Shown here: positions 16,760 through 25,780 of the stretch, one piece after another
Layout: each line of letters begins with the position of its first letter
Position numbering within the stretch: position 1 is the first letter of the stretch
Assembly: GCF_038595055.1 (NCBI RefSeq)
Contig: NZ_CP152002.1
Location: 4,508,501 to 4,572,500 of the forward strand
Direction of reading: 5' to 3'
Source: Paenibacillus sp. FSL R7-0345
Lineage (GTDB): Bacteria > Bacillota > Bacilli > Paenibacillales > Paenibacillaceae
DNA length: 64,000 bases
The notes under the pieces: generated by a model
Databases searched by the model: none
What the model was told of the DNA's origin: nothing
Seen by the model: only the letters and a program-made list of their open reading frames with translations
Program-made: the position numbers and the translations under genes

Positions 16760-16789
16760 CTTTGCTCCTTGATTGACAAAGAGGGCAAG

Positions 16790-17065
16790 CTATTTTTTCA
16801 TCAGCATTTTCATTAAAGACTCCATTGTACCGGAATTTGTGCCGCCTTTTTTGACCGCATTTACAATTTCCTGCACAGTAGCTTCAGTGACCGGCACTTT
16901 TGCCATTGCTGATACCTGCTTGATCAACTGGCGGAGCTGGGCTTCATTCTGCGTCGTTCCCGGCTTCACTGTACTTGCCAGTTTTTTGACTGCGCCAGGT
17001 GTTATATTCTTGCCAGTCTTTTTGTTGATGGCATTCAGGGCATCCTTGGAAAAATCTCTGTTCAC
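16790..17065 (-). CDS. spoVIF: Stage VI sporulation protein F-like
   Basis: SpoVIF (YjcC) is a small mother-cell protein needed late for spore coat assembly in B. subtilis. The GTG at 17065 lies 8 bases after GGAGG and gives 91 residues, close to the family size. The match rests on VKKLASTVKPG, LRQLIKQVSAMAKVPV and the C-terminal SLMKMLMKK. It stands between gpsA and yphE with its own terminator. The family assignment is from memory of the motif pattern. Confidence 0.7.
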   Translation of the reverse strand: MNRDFSKDALNAINKKTGKNITPGAVKKLASTVKPGTTQNEAQLRQLIKQVSAMAKVPVTEATVQEIVNAVKKGGTNSGTMESLMKMLMKK

Positions 17066-17131
17066 TCTTCTTCCCTCCTCCGTCAATCCCCACTACAACA
17101 TATGAGAATCTCCGGCAAAAGGTGAACATTC

Positions 17132-18175
17132 TCAGGAATGCCACTGCTCCCATGTTTCCTGTGAAATAGCTTCCATCTCCGTTTTACGGTCACGGCCCAT
17201 CAAGGCTTCCACTGCATTACGGGGTGTTCTGCCCTTGAACAGCACATGATAGATCTGATCCGTTATCGGCATCTGTACGCCCAAATTGACAGCAATGGCG
17301 TAAGCGGCCTCAGTTGTCCTGATTCCTTCAACCACCATGCCCATGGATTCCAGTACCTCCGCGAGCGGCTTGCCCTGTCCCAGCATCGATCCGGCCCGCC
17401 AGTTACGGCTGTGCTGGCTCGTTGCTGTCACCACGAGATCGCCGAGCCCGGCCAGACCGGAGAAGGTCAGCGGATTGGCGCCGAGCTCGACCCCGACACG
17501 GGAAATCTCGGCGAGCCCGCGGGTGAGTAGTGCTGCCTTGGCATTATCACCGAAGCCCAGACCATCGGATAATCCTGCCCCCAGGGCGATAATATTCTTC
17601 AGCGCTCCCGCCAGCTCGACACCAAGTTGATCGCGGTTGGTATACACCCGGAAATCGTTGTTGATGAACAGTCCCTGTGCAGTGACAGCGCGCGCTTCAT
17701 CCGCAGAAGCGACAACAACCGTTGTCGGACACAGCCGGACGACCTCCTCGGCATGGCTCGGTCCCGAGAGGACAACAACCTCACCCTCCCTGCAGCCGAG
17801 CTCCTCGGAAATAACGGTGGACATCCGTTTCATCGTCTCCGTCTCGAAGCCTTTGGTGGCATGGATGCAGAGCATATCATCCTTCCAGTAAGGCTTCAGG
17901 CTGCGCGCAACCTGCCGCATACCGGAGGAGGGCGAGACGATGACTACCGCCTTGGAGCCGGCAACCGCCTGTTCCATATCCGTAGTGGCGATGATGTTCT
18001 CAGGCAGGCTTATGCCCGGCAAAAAGTGTTCATTTGTATGGTGTTCATTAATCTCGGCAGCTTGTTCGGGCCTGCGTGTCCATAGATAAACTTCCTTGTG
18101 GTTAGCCGCCAGCACAGAGGCCAGCGCAGTTCCCCAACTGCCTGCGACCAGCACGGTTACTTTATCAGACAACAC
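17132..18175 (-). CDS. gpsA: Glycerol-3-phosphate dehydrogenase [NAD(P)+]
   Basis: GpsA reduces dihydroxyacetone phosphate to sn-glycerol-3-phosphate for phospholipid synthesis. It has 347 residues. The dinucleotide motif reads VLVAGSWGTALA, so the first Gly of the usual GAGSWG is Val. ALKNIIALGAGLSDGLGFGDNAKAAL carries the catalytic Lys. The start (GTG at 18175) overlaps the end of plsY, whose product uses glycerol-3-phosphate. Confidence 0.95.
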   Translation of the reverse strand: MLSDKVTVLVAGSWGTALASVLAANHKEVYLWTRRPEQAAEINEHHTNEHFLPGISLPENIIATTDMEQAVAGSKAVVIVSPSSGMRQVARSLKPYWKDDMLCIHATKGFETETMKRMSTVISEELGCREGEVVVLSGPSHAEEVVRLCPTTVVVASADEARAVTAQGLFINNDFRVYTNRDQLGVELAGALKNIIALGAGLSDGLGFGDNAKAALLTRGLAEISRVGVELGANPLTFSGLAGLGDLVVTATSQHSRNWRAGSMLGQGKPLAEVLESMGMVVEGIRTTEAAYAIAVNLGVQMPITDQIYHVLFKGRTPRNAVEALMGRDRKTEMEAISQETWEQWHS

Positions 18176-18782
18176 GATTCCCCTCCTTGGCCTTAGAGCC
18201 GATTTTGTTCTCTCTTCCCTGTGAGAGCTTCACGATGTTGCTGCGGTGCCTCCAGAAGGCAAAAACTGCGATAATCAGACTGCCCCACAGCTCCGGCGAT
18301 GTATAATCAGCGAACAGCAAGAATACGGGAGTGAGCGCGACAAAAATAAGCGAGCCGAGTGATACATAGCGGGTGATGACGATAGCCGCAATGGCAAGAA
18401 CGCCCGCAGCCAGCGCGGGCCAGAAGAACAGTGTCGCCATGACGCCGATCGCCGTAGCAATCCCCTTGCCTCCGCGGAAGTGGAAATACACCGGCCAGTT
18501 ATGACCGATAATCGCCGCAATCCCGCAGATGACCGCAACCCAGCTTCCCCAGCCGCCGGCCCATGTTCCCAGCCAGACTGCGCCGATGCCCTTCAGCACG
18601 TCCAGAACCAGCACGAGAATCGCCGGTCCTTTTCCAAGCACTCTCAGCGTATTGGTCGCTCCGGCATTCCCGCTGCCATATTGGCGGATATCAATCCCCT
18701 TAAGCAGACGGGCAAGTAATACGCTGAAGCTGACAGAGCCAAGCAAATAGCTTACTAGGATAACCAGAAGTTCAAACGCCAC
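18165..18782 (-). CDS. plsY: Glycerol-3-phosphate acyltransferase PlsY
   Basis: PlsY moves an acyl group from acyl-phosphate to glycerol-3-phosphate in the membrane, the first acylation of phospholipid synthesis. It has 205 residues, a GTG start after AGGGGAG, and several membrane helices. The motifs YGSGNAGATNTLRVLGK and FRGGKGIATAIG are intact. It stands between der and gpsA, and gpsA makes its substrate. Confidence 0.96.
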   Translation of the reverse strand: MAFELLVILVSYLLGSVSFSVLLARLLKGIDIRQYGSGNAGATNTLRVLGKGPAILVLVLDVLKGIGAVWLGTWAGGWGSWVAVICGIAAIIGHNWPVYFHFRGGKGIATAIGVMATLFFWPALAAGVLAIAAIVITRYVSLGSLIFVALTPVFLLFADYTSPELWGSLIIAVFAFWRHRSNIVKLSQGRENKIGSKAKEGNRVV

Positions 18783-18794
18783 TACTCTTCTCCC

Positions 18795-20120
18795 CTAACC
18801 TTCGTTATCAGATTTACGCCGCGTAAAGAGACGGATCGGTGTGCCTTCAAAATTGAACGCTGCACGGATTTTGTTCTCCAGATAACGCTCGTAGGAGAAG
18901 TGCATCAGCGACGGATCATTTACGAACACCACAATCGTCGGCGGCTTCACGGCAACCTGGGTTACGTAGTTAATACGCAGACGGCGTCCTTTATCGGTAG
19001 GCGGCGGATTAATAGCCACGGCATCGGATACTACATCGTTAACCAGATGGGTGGTAATCCGCAGAGCATGCTGCTGCGCAACATGCTGCACGACCGGCAG
19101 CAGCTTCTGCAGGCGCTGTTTCGTTAATGCTGACAGGAATACAACCGGCGCATAGGTCATGAACAGGAAGTGATCGCGGATTGTATTTTCAAAATTCTGC
19201 ATCGTCTTGTCGTCTTTCTCCACAACATCCCACTTGTTTACGACAAAGATAGAAGCTTTACCCGCATCATGGGCATAACCGGCAATGTGCTTATCCTGAT
19301 CGATGATGCCTTCCTGGCCGTTAATGACAACCAGTACAACATCCGCCCGCTCTATAGCACGCATTGCCCGCATAACACTGTATTTCTCCGTACTTTCATA
19401 GACCTTTCCGCGCTTACGCATACCTGCTGTATCGATCAGGACATACTTCTGGCCATCCCGCTCAAAAGGAGTATCAATTGCATCGCGAGTGGTTCCCGCT
19501 ACATCACTGACAATAACGCGTTCTTCACCAAGAATGGCATTCACCAAAGAGGATTTGCCCACGTTTGGACGTCCAATCAGCGCTACACGGATAACATCTT
19601 CATCGTATTCTTCATCGGCTTTGTCCGGCAGCTTCTCAACAACCGCATCCAGCAGATCGCCGACACCTGTACCGTGGCTGCCGGAAATTCCGATCGGATC
19701 GCCGATACCGAGGCCGTAGAATTCGTAAATATCTTCTGCACGCTTCATATTATCCACTTTATTAATCGCCAGTACGATCGGCTTGCCGGACCGGAACAGA
19801 ATCTGAGCTACCTCTTCGTCCGCATTTGTAAGTCCGCTCTTGGCCTCACACATGAAAATAATGACATCTGCTTCCTCAATCGCCAGCTCCGCCTGAACCC
19901 GGATGGATCTCAGGATGAAATCCTCTCCATCGACCTCAATCCCTCCGGTATCAATCACGCTGAAGGATTTACCGTTCCAATCGGAAATACCGTAAATCCG
20001 GTCACGGGTAATTCCCGGTTTATCTTCTACAATGGCCAGTTTATCACCAATCAGCCTGTTAAAAATCGTCGACTTTCCGACGTTAGGCCTGCCTACTATG
20101 GCCACAACGGGTCTTGCCAT
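18795..20120 (-). CDS. der: Ribosome-associated GTPase Der (EngA)
   Basis: Der has two consecutive GTPase domains and a KH-like C-terminal domain and assists 50S subunit assembly. It has 441 residues. The first P-loop is GRPNVGKSTIFN, with DTGG and NKVD; the second is GRPNVGKSSLVN, with DTAG and NKWD. It is located between ypfD and plsY as in Bacillus. Confidence 0.98.
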   Translation of the reverse strand: MARPVVAIVGRPNVGKSTIFNRLIGDKLAIVEDKPGITRDRIYGISDWNGKSFSVIDTGGIEVDGEDFILRSIRVQAELAIEEADVIIFMCEAKSGLTNADEEVAQILFRSGKPIVLAINKVDNMKRAEDIYEFYGLGIGDPIGISGSHGTGVGDLLDAVVEKLPDKADEEYDEDVIRVALIGRPNVGKSSLVNAILGEERVIVSDVAGTTRDAIDTPFERDGQKYVLIDTAGMRKRGKVYESTEKYSVMRAMRAIERADVVLVVINGQEGIIDQDKHIAGYAHDAGKASIFVVNKWDVVEKDDKTMQNFENTIRDHFLFMTYAPVVFLSALTKQRLQKLLPVVQHVAQQHALRITTHLVNDVVSDAVAINPPPTDKGRRLRINYVTQVAVKPPTIVVFVNDPSLMHFSYERYLENKIRAAFNFEGTPIRLFTRRKSDNEG

Positions 20121-20198
20121 AATCCATTCCTCCTGTCTTCCTTACGTCTCTCATCATAGCAAAAAACATTACAATTGGCTAACTGCCTTGAAAACACA

Positions 20199-20231
20199 AT
20201 CGGCGAACCCTCAAATGAGGGCTCGCCGATT
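20199..20231 (-). terminator. Strong stem-loop downstream of ypfD
   Basis: A long stem (AATCGGCGA and CCCTC arms against GAGGG and TCGCCGATT) lies in the ypfD-der gap. The tail on the minus strand is GTGTTTTC, a modest U-tract. Confidence 0.65.
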
Positions 20232-20320
20232 ACTTTACCCGGTATGACACCACATATAAGAGGACATAAGTCGCCTTATGCAGCATTCTTAGATTGCGGT
20301 GCAAAGCTTAATTTAAGGGA

Positions 20321-21634
20321 TTAGTTATTGCCCTTGAATTTATCAAGCTTGTCTCCGAAACGCTCAGCCAATGTGAAGCTGAGGCCTTCGTTGCTAAGCG
20401 ATACGTTAGGATTGTTCAGCACTTCTTTAGGAGCTCTGTCCTGTCTCTCTCTGCGTTCAGGTCTAGCCGTAGGAGCCGGAGCTTCTTCGGTTTCCTTGAT
20501 GCTGAGGCTAACACGTTTCTCGGATGGATTGAAGTCCAGAACCTTAACCTGAACCTCTTGTCCTTCTTTAAGCACCTCGTGTGGAGTACCAATGTGCTTG
20601 TGGGAAATTTGCGAGATGTGCACAAGGCCTTCTACTCCTGGAAGCAGCTCAACAAATGCGCCGAAGTTTACAAGGCGTTTAACTTCGCCTGTTACTACAT
20701 CGCCAATGTTGATTTTGCCTGCAGCGGAATCCCAAGGACCTGGAGCAGCAGCTTTGATGCTGAGGCTGATTTTGCCTTTTTCCGGATCAACTTTAAGTAC
20801 TTTAACAGTAACTTTGTCGCCTTCGGATACAACATCGGATGGTTTCTCAACATGGTTCCAAGCGATCTCGGAAACGTGAACCAGACCGTCAACGCCGCCC
20901 ACATCAACAAATGCGCCGAATTGGGTCAGACGTTGTACTGTACCTTCGATGACCTGTCCTTCAGTCAGCTCGGACATGATCTTCTGTTTGTTAGCTTCGA
21001 ATTCTTCTTCCAGCACTTCTTTGGCGGAAAGAATAACCTTGCTGTTCTCACGGTCAAGTTCTTTCACTTTTACGCGAAGTGTGCGGCCTTTATAGTCGCT
21101 GAAATCTTCTACGAAGTGACGTTCAACCATGGAAGCAGGAATAAATCCGCGCGCGCCGACATCAGCTACGAGACCGCCTTTGACAACGTCAGCCACAGTA
21201 ACTTCGAACGCTTCCTGGGAAGCAAAGTACTTCTCAAGATCTTCCCATGATTTTTCGCTGTCAATGGCACGTTTGGAGAGCACAAGGCTTTCCTTGTTGT
21301 CGTTGACGCTTACTACTTTGCACTCCACTTCTTGTCCAACTTCTACCGCTGCAGCAGCGTTGTCAAGCTGTACGGAAGAAAGTTCGCGAATCGGAATCAC
21401 ACCGTCGTATTTATATCCAATGCTTACATAAGCTTGGTTATCTTCGATTTTGACGATTGTTCCTTTCACGGTATCGCCTTTTTTCACAGAAATGATTTCC
21501 AAACCTTCTTGGCTAGTCACTTCTTCTTCGTTGCTGGCAACAGGTGCAGCGGTTTCCACAGCTTCTGTCGCTTCTACGGCTTCGTTGTTCTCAACATTAG
21601 CCGCAGCTTCCTGATTTTTAATTTCTTCAGACAT
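20321..21634 (-). CDS. ypfD: 30S ribosomal protein S1 homologue (YpfD)
   Basis: This RNA-binding protein is made of four S1 domains (about residues 47-120, 135-205, 218-288 and 305-375). Repeats such as GTVQRLTQFGAFVDVGGVDG and GEVKRLVNFGAFVELLPGVEG show the S1 fold. Acidic, low-complexity N-terminal residues (1-45) and a basic tail with PERRERQDR flank them. Firmicute versions are not always stable ribosome components, so the ribosomal role is uncertain. Length is 437 residues. Confidence 0.93.
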   Translation of the reverse strand: MSEEIKNQEAAANVENNEAVEATEAVETAAPVASNEEEVTSQEGLEIISVKKGDTVKGTIVKIEDNQAYVSIGYKYDGVIPIRELSSVQLDNAAAAVEVGQEVECKVVSVNDNKESLVLSKRAIDSEKSWEDLEKYFASQEAFEVTVADVVKGGLVADVGARGFIPASMVERHFVEDFSDYKGRTLRVKVKELDRENSKVILSAKEVLEEEFEANKQKIMSELTEGQVIEGTVQRLTQFGAFVDVGGVDGLVHVSEIAWNHVEKPSDVVSEGDKVTVKVLKVDPEKGKISLSIKAAAPGPWDSAAGKINIGDVVTGEVKRLVNFGAFVELLPGVEGLVHISQISHKHIGTPHEVLKEGQEVQVKVLDFNPSEKRVSLSIKETEEAPAPTARPERRERQDRAPKEVLNNPNVSLSNEGLSFTLAERFGDKLDKFKGNN

Positions 21635-21803
21635 GTGATTACCCTCCTCGATTCAAAACCCCATTTATTTAAACCCGCGTAAGAGCAGGGTTCAAAACAA
21701 TCACTACCTGTATAACATTTACAGTATTAAAATAGTATGTGCCAAAAAATAGCGGTTATGCCGTTATCCTTAAGCAACTGTAAAAACCTTAAATTTACCG
21801 GAA

Positions 21804-22391
21804 TTATCTTACGCTGGGCTTGCCGGTCTTGATCATCTCATGAATCCGTCCCATAATGACATCGGTAACTTCTTCAAGAGAATCACTTCCCGCTCCGTCA
21901 AAGGCACTCAGATCAATAGGCTCTCCGTAAATAACGGTCATCCGGCGGAACGGCTTGTAGGAACCGATAATAGCGGCCGGGACAACTGCTGCCCCGCTGC
22001 GGAGCGCAAAGCTTGCCGCACCCTTCTTCGCTACTCCTGTATCGGAGTTGCGTGTTCCTTCCGGAAAGATACCCATAATATGTCCGCCGCGAAGCGTATT
22101 AAGGGCCGTTTTAATGGATTCTTTGCTTACGCCGCCACGTTTGACAGGGAAAGCGCCCAGCTTCCCGATAAGCCAGCCCAGCACCGGAACTGTAAACAGC
22201 TCGGCCTTGGCCATATACTTGACCTGTCGTTTCAGCTTGATCCCGATCGTAATCGGATCGAGCAGGCTGATGTGGTTCGCGCAGAGCAGTACCCCGCCCT
22301 CCTTTGGCACATTTTCTTTTCCCACAATTCTAAGCGGGAACAGGATGGCATAAATCAAGCGAAGCAATCCACGGCAAATTACATAAATCAT
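21804..22391 (-). CDS. plsC: 1-acyl-sn-glycerol-3-phosphate acyltransferase
   Basis: PlsC adds the second acyl chain to give phosphatidic acid. It has 195 residues. The acyltransferase motifs NHISLLD (HX4D) and FPEGTRN are visible, with an N-terminal hydrophobic segment. Its ATG overlaps the cmk stop (ATGA). This completes the phospholipid route begun by gpsA and plsY in the same window. Confidence 0.95.
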   Translation of the reverse strand: MIYVICRGLLRLIYAILFPLRIVGKENVPKEGGVLLCANHISLLDPITIGIKLKRQVKYMAKAELFTVPVLGWLIGKLGAFPVKRGGVSKESIKTALNTLRGGHIMGIFPEGTRNSDTGVAKKGAASFALRSGAAVVPAAIIGSYKPFRRMTVIYGEPIDLSAFDGAGSDSLEEVTDVIMGRIHEMIKTGKPSVR

Positions 22392-23098
22392 GAATGATTT
22401 CTCTCCCCGTCAACATGAGATCTGCAGTGGGAGACAATGGCTTCCACGGCTTGATTGATATCCATAAAGGTCGTGTCCAGAAGAATAGCATCCTCTGCAC
22501 GGCGCAGCGGTGAGATTTCCCGCCCTTCATCAAGACGGTCACGCGCCGCAATATCGTGTTCAAGCTGCTCGAGTGTCACTGTTTCCGTATCCTTCAGCTC
22601 TTTGTAACGCCGGAGAGCCCGTTCCTCCACACTTGCCGTCATGAAAATCTTCACTTCGGCATCCGGCAGTACGGTCGTACCGATGTCACGGCCGTCCATG
22701 ACTACCCCCTTGCGGAGTGCCATCTGACGCTGCAGATGACTAAGTCTGGCGCGTACCCCTTCAAGCTTGGAGTACTGCGACACCTGGCCGCTGACCTGCA
22801 GACTGCGGATATGCGGGGTTACGTCTTCCCCACCCAGCAGCACCTTCTGCACATCCTCCTCCGGAATAAGCTCAATCACCAGGTCCCGGACAATCCGGTC
22901 CACCTGACTCTCATCCTCGGGCGGTATGCCTTCACGGAGCATATACCAGGTAATTGCACGGTACATGGCACCGGTATCAACATAAATGTAAGAAAGCTTG
23001 TTTGCTACCAATCGGGCAACAGTGCTCTTACCTGCCCCGGCAGGTCCGTCAATGGCGACGTTAATTCTGTCGTAAGTATGTGTACCCTGCCTGTCCAA
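22388..23098 (-). CDS. cmk: Cytidylate kinase
   Basis: Cmk phosphorylates CMP and dCMP. A TTG at 23098 with AGGAGG 9 bases upstream is the best start (LDRQGTHTYDRINVAIDG), giving 236 residues and a roughly 10-residue extension before the P-loop IDGPAGAGKSTVA. VDTGAMYRA and MDGRDIGTTVLPDA are also typical. It is coupled to plsC downstream. Confidence 0.95.
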   Translation of the reverse strand: MDRQGTHTYDRINVAIDGPAGAGKSTVARLVANKLSYIYVDTGAMYRAITWYMLREGIPPEDESQVDRIVRDLVIELIPEEDVQKVLLGGEDVTPHIRSLQVSGQVSQYSKLEGVRARLSHLQRQMALRKGVVMDGRDIGTTVLPDAEVKIFMTASVEERALRRYKELKDTETVTLEQLEHDIAARDRLDEGREISPLRRAEDAILLDTTFMDINQAVEAIVSHCRSHVDGERNHS

Positions 23099-23180
23099 CG
23101 GGGCATTCCTCCTCAAACACTCTTTCAGCCGTAAATAAGGCTGGCTGCAAATTCCCGAGGAACCTGCTATATTATCAAGA

Positions 23181-23200
23181 AAAAAGCAGGCATTGCCTGC
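23181..23200 (-). terminator. Terminator of the PilZ gene
   Basis: GCAGGC / GCCTGC with a 3-base loop is followed by six T on the minus strand between ypfA and cmk. Confidence 0.85.
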
Positions 23201-23283
23201 GACTTATAAAATTATACCACAGTTTGGAACGCAGTGCAAAACAGCATAATGCGATAATCATCTAAATTTATATGAAAAAATGT

Positions 23284-23952
23284 TCAGCGGTTGCGGAAAT
23301 CGAACTGCCGTTCGAAACAATAGCGGATAATTTTTTGCCGTTCGGTATCTGAAATCGACGAGAACTTCAGCATGATCAGGTTGCGGCTGTTGTCAAGCTG
23401 CTTCATCCTTACAATCTCCGCCTCAAAATAAGCGTGCTCTATACTGCCGTTGCGGTATGGCAGAAGAATCCAGCAGCTCAGCTTGTCGGCCACCGCAAAC
23501 TTAACCTTGCCGTCGCTGAGAAAAGAAGTCCCTCCTCCGCCGACATCATCAGTACGGACAAGAACCCGGCTGCCCAGCGCATCCTTGACGGCCAGCTCCA
23601 GCTCAGCGCTAACCCGCAAAAAGCTGCGGCGCTGAATTTTGAAGATATCCTCCTCTTCCGGCTTGCGGATTTTGATCATCCGGATCACGTCTTCTTTAAA
23701 CCCGATCACATGGGTATTGAAATAATTTTTGATGCCGCCTTCAGTCAGAAAATAAACGGAGAGCTCATCCCCCATATACAGCTTTTTCAGCCGGGCTTTC
23801 CCGATCTGCATCGGAATTTCAATCAGAATCGCATCATCCTCGATGTCGGCAATTCTGGATCTGTATTCGATCTCAGCTTCCGCGGCATCGCTTGAAGCTA
23901 CCTGTATGTAAAGATGCTCATTAATTTTGGGATACAATCCGGTCACCGCCAC
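23284..23952 (-). CDS. ypfA: PilZ-domain flagellar brake protein (YpfA/YcgR type)
   Basis: YpfA-type proteins bind cyclic di-GMP and slow flagellar rotation. It has 222 residues, with an N-terminal YcgR-like domain and a C-terminal PilZ domain. The PilZ arginine motif is in QRRSFLRVSAE. The second motif reads DDVGGGGTSF, where the usual D/N-x-S-x-x-G serine is Gly. GTG at 23952 has no clear ribosome site; a TTG 15 bases downstream is possible. It links to c-di-GMP signalling also seen at the 37.5-kb riboswitch. Confidence 0.85.
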   Translation of the reverse strand: MAVTGLYPKINEHLYIQVASSDAAEAEIEYRSRIADIEDDAILIEIPMQIGKARLKKLYMGDELSVYFLTEGGIKNYFNTHVIGFKEDVIRMIKIRKPEEEDIFKIQRRSFLRVSAELELAVKDALGSRVLVRTDDVGGGGTSFLSDGKVKFAVADKLSCWILLPYRNGSIEHAYFEAEIVRMKQLDNSRNLIMLKFSSISDTERQKIIRYCFERQFDFRNR

Positions 23953-24046
23953 AGAGTTAGTAATTAATCACATTACCGATTATAGCATGGCCTTTTGGCA
24001 CCGGGTTAGTAAAAGTTACAGAGAAAACAGCTAAATGTCCAGCCGC

Positions 24047-24080
24047 AAAAAAGAAGGAGGGCTCCCCGCGGAAGCCCTCC
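24047..24080 (-). terminator. Terminator of ypeB
   Basis: GGAGGGCT / AGCCCTCC with a 9-base loop and a TTCTTTTTT tail on the minus strand. Confidence 0.85.
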
Positions 24081-24089
24081 TCACTTATT

Positions 24090-25448
24090 TTATTTATCCT
24101 GTGCTCCGGAGGAGGTACGCACCTCTTCCACCGCTTCTTCGTTCCCGTCGGCGGCATTCAGGTAAATCCGGTACTGGGAACCGTTGATTTTGCCCCCGAA
24201 TTCATAAGTCAGCAGTTCCACCGAATCTTCATTCTCGATCCAGGCAAGCCGGTGGTACAGCTCCCGGAACTCAGGATTCAGATGCGTTCTCGCCTCTGCA
24301 AGAGATAAGCCGGGCTTAGGAATCTCCCGCTTGTCCTCATGCTCCTTGGCATAATCGCTGGCCTGAAACCCTGTCGGCTCACCGGTGTCCAGCCCGACGC
24401 GGACCGTTATTTTCTCCGGATAGACCAGCACTCCATCCTGGCTGCCCACAAAAGTCAGGTTGCCGAGGTTATCGTATCTGTCAGCGCTGACTGCAGTCAT
24501 GCCGGGGTACCCCTTTTTGTCCAAAAACTCGCCCGCCTTAACCACTGCCTGTCCAAGGGATACTTTCGCTGCGCCAACCTCCCGGTTATCGTTGTAGCCG
24601 ATCAGCAATCCGCCCTCTTTGGTGAAATTCATGGTGATAGGCTGCTTATGGCCTGGGCTGGTCACTGTCGCGGTATAGGATGCCCATTCGGTTCCTTTCC
24701 CGTTCTCGCGGATTTCCACCTGCCCGTTGCCGCTGATGCCTGCAAGCTTCAATGCCTTGGCCTTGATTTCCTCTGCACTGACCGGCTTGCCGCCGAGCTT
24801 CTTCACAGAGCGCTTGTCATAGATACTTGCAACAGAAGGGCCCCAGTCAAGCTCGGGATATGCGGCAACCCGTTTGTCTACGGTCTTGAACCCGTCAATA
24901 ATCGTATTATCCTCAGCCTTCTCCTCGGTGGCCAGCGCTGTCTCAACATCCATCCAACGCAGCTTTTTGCCGATTACCTTCTGCTGCACCTCCTGCAGAT
25001 CCTTAGAGATCTCACCGGAGTTTTTGTAGAGGGCCATGAGGTTGGCCATTTCTCCTTCAGTCAAAGGCTTTTTGGTGAAATCACGCACAGCAGCTTTGTA
25101 TGAAAAGTTGGAGATTTTGGACAGAAACTCCTCGGTTTCACTGAACGGCAGCAGCGTAAGCGGCAGCTGGTTGATTTCATTCTGCGCCTCGCTTGTAAGC
25201 CGCCACACATTGACCAGACCTTTGCGGTGCATTCCGTTAGATGCTGAATTTACGGCGAGAGTATTCCCCAGTTCACCATGAAGCCGCTCCACGTGATAAG
25301 ACAAATCATGAAACGCACGCTGGTACTGGTTTTCCGCCTTGATCAGAATCGAATTTTTCTCCTGGTTCTCCTGATACCCCCAGACCAGCGCTCCAATTAG
25401 CAGCAGCGCGGTAAGCGGGAACATTATGGCACTTAATCTTCTGTACAT
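24090..25448 (-). CDS. ypeB: Germination protein YpeB
   Basis: YpeB is a spore inner-membrane protein that stabilises the cortex-lytic enzyme SleB. It has 452 residues, an N-terminal membrane anchor (about 7-25), a long helical region with FHDLSYHVERLHGELG, then PepSY-like repeats near the C-terminus. In Bacillus the gene is cotranscribed after sleB. Here the position of sleB is empty, and a small zinc-ribbon-like gene lies between ypeB and prsW. Confidence 0.92.
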   Translation of the reverse strand: MYRRLSAIMFPLTALLLIGALVWGYQENQEKNSILIKAENQYQRAFHDLSYHVERLHGELGNTLAVNSASNGMHRKGLVNVWRLTSEAQNEINQLPLTLLPFSETEEFLSKISNFSYKAAVRDFTKKPLTEGEMANLMALYKNSGEISKDLQEVQQKVIGKKLRWMDVETALATEEKAEDNTIIDGFKTVDKRVAAYPELDWGPSVASIYDKRSVKKLGGKPVSAEEIKAKALKLAGISGNGQVEIRENGKGTEWASYTATVTSPGHKQPITMNFTKEGGLLIGYNDNREVGAAKVSLGQAVVKAGEFLDKKGYPGMTAVSADRYDNLGNLTFVGSQDGVLVYPEKITVRVGLDTGEPTGFQASDYAKEHEDKREIPKPGLSLAEARTHLNPEFRELYHRLAWIENEDSVELLTYEFGGKINGSQYRIYLNAADGNEEAVEEVRTSSGAQDK

Positions 25449-25561
25449 AGGGCTGCAAGACTCCTTTCAGTAGCTTATTGCCGTTAGTTTGACAATAACT
25501 GAGAAGAGTTATGCACCCGAAGGGCCCGCAAAAAAAAGAGAATACTTCCAGAGCAGCAGGG

Positions 25562-25708
25562 TCAGGCCCGCTCCTCAATATCAAAGCCGCTGTTGCTGCT
25601 GCACAGGCACTGTTTGAAGCCGGTCTGGACAACCCCTTGTTCCTTGCTGCCTCTCAATATGTAGGATTCGCCACACTGTCTGCAAACAATCCGGACTTTT
25701 ACACGCAA
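25562..25708 (-). CDS. Small CxxC...CxC zinc-ribbon-like protein (48 aa)
   Basis: A short reading frame begins with TTG at 25708 (AGGTG 6 bases upstream) or GTG at 25717. It encodes RVKVRIVCRQCGESYILRG, then TGFKQCLCSSNSGFDIEERA, then stop. Two cysteine pairs (CRQC and CLC) about 20 residues apart suggest a one-zinc ribbon. I do not recognise the family. It lies between prsW and ypeB on the same strand, where sleB would be expected. Confidence 0.55.
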   Translation of the reverse strand: MRVKVRIVCRQCGESYILRGSKEQGVVQTGFKQCLCSSNSGFDIEERA

Positions 25709-25780
25709 AAAAGACACCTCTCTCCTCTCTGGAATCCTTGTCAGGAACTTTCCTCGTAGATTTAAGTGTGTCCATCTCTT

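Noticed and set aside
25306..25632. 108-codon minus-strand frame overlapping the ypeB start
   Set aside because: It is out of frame with ypeB and overlaps the better supported 48-codon gene; no ribosome site.
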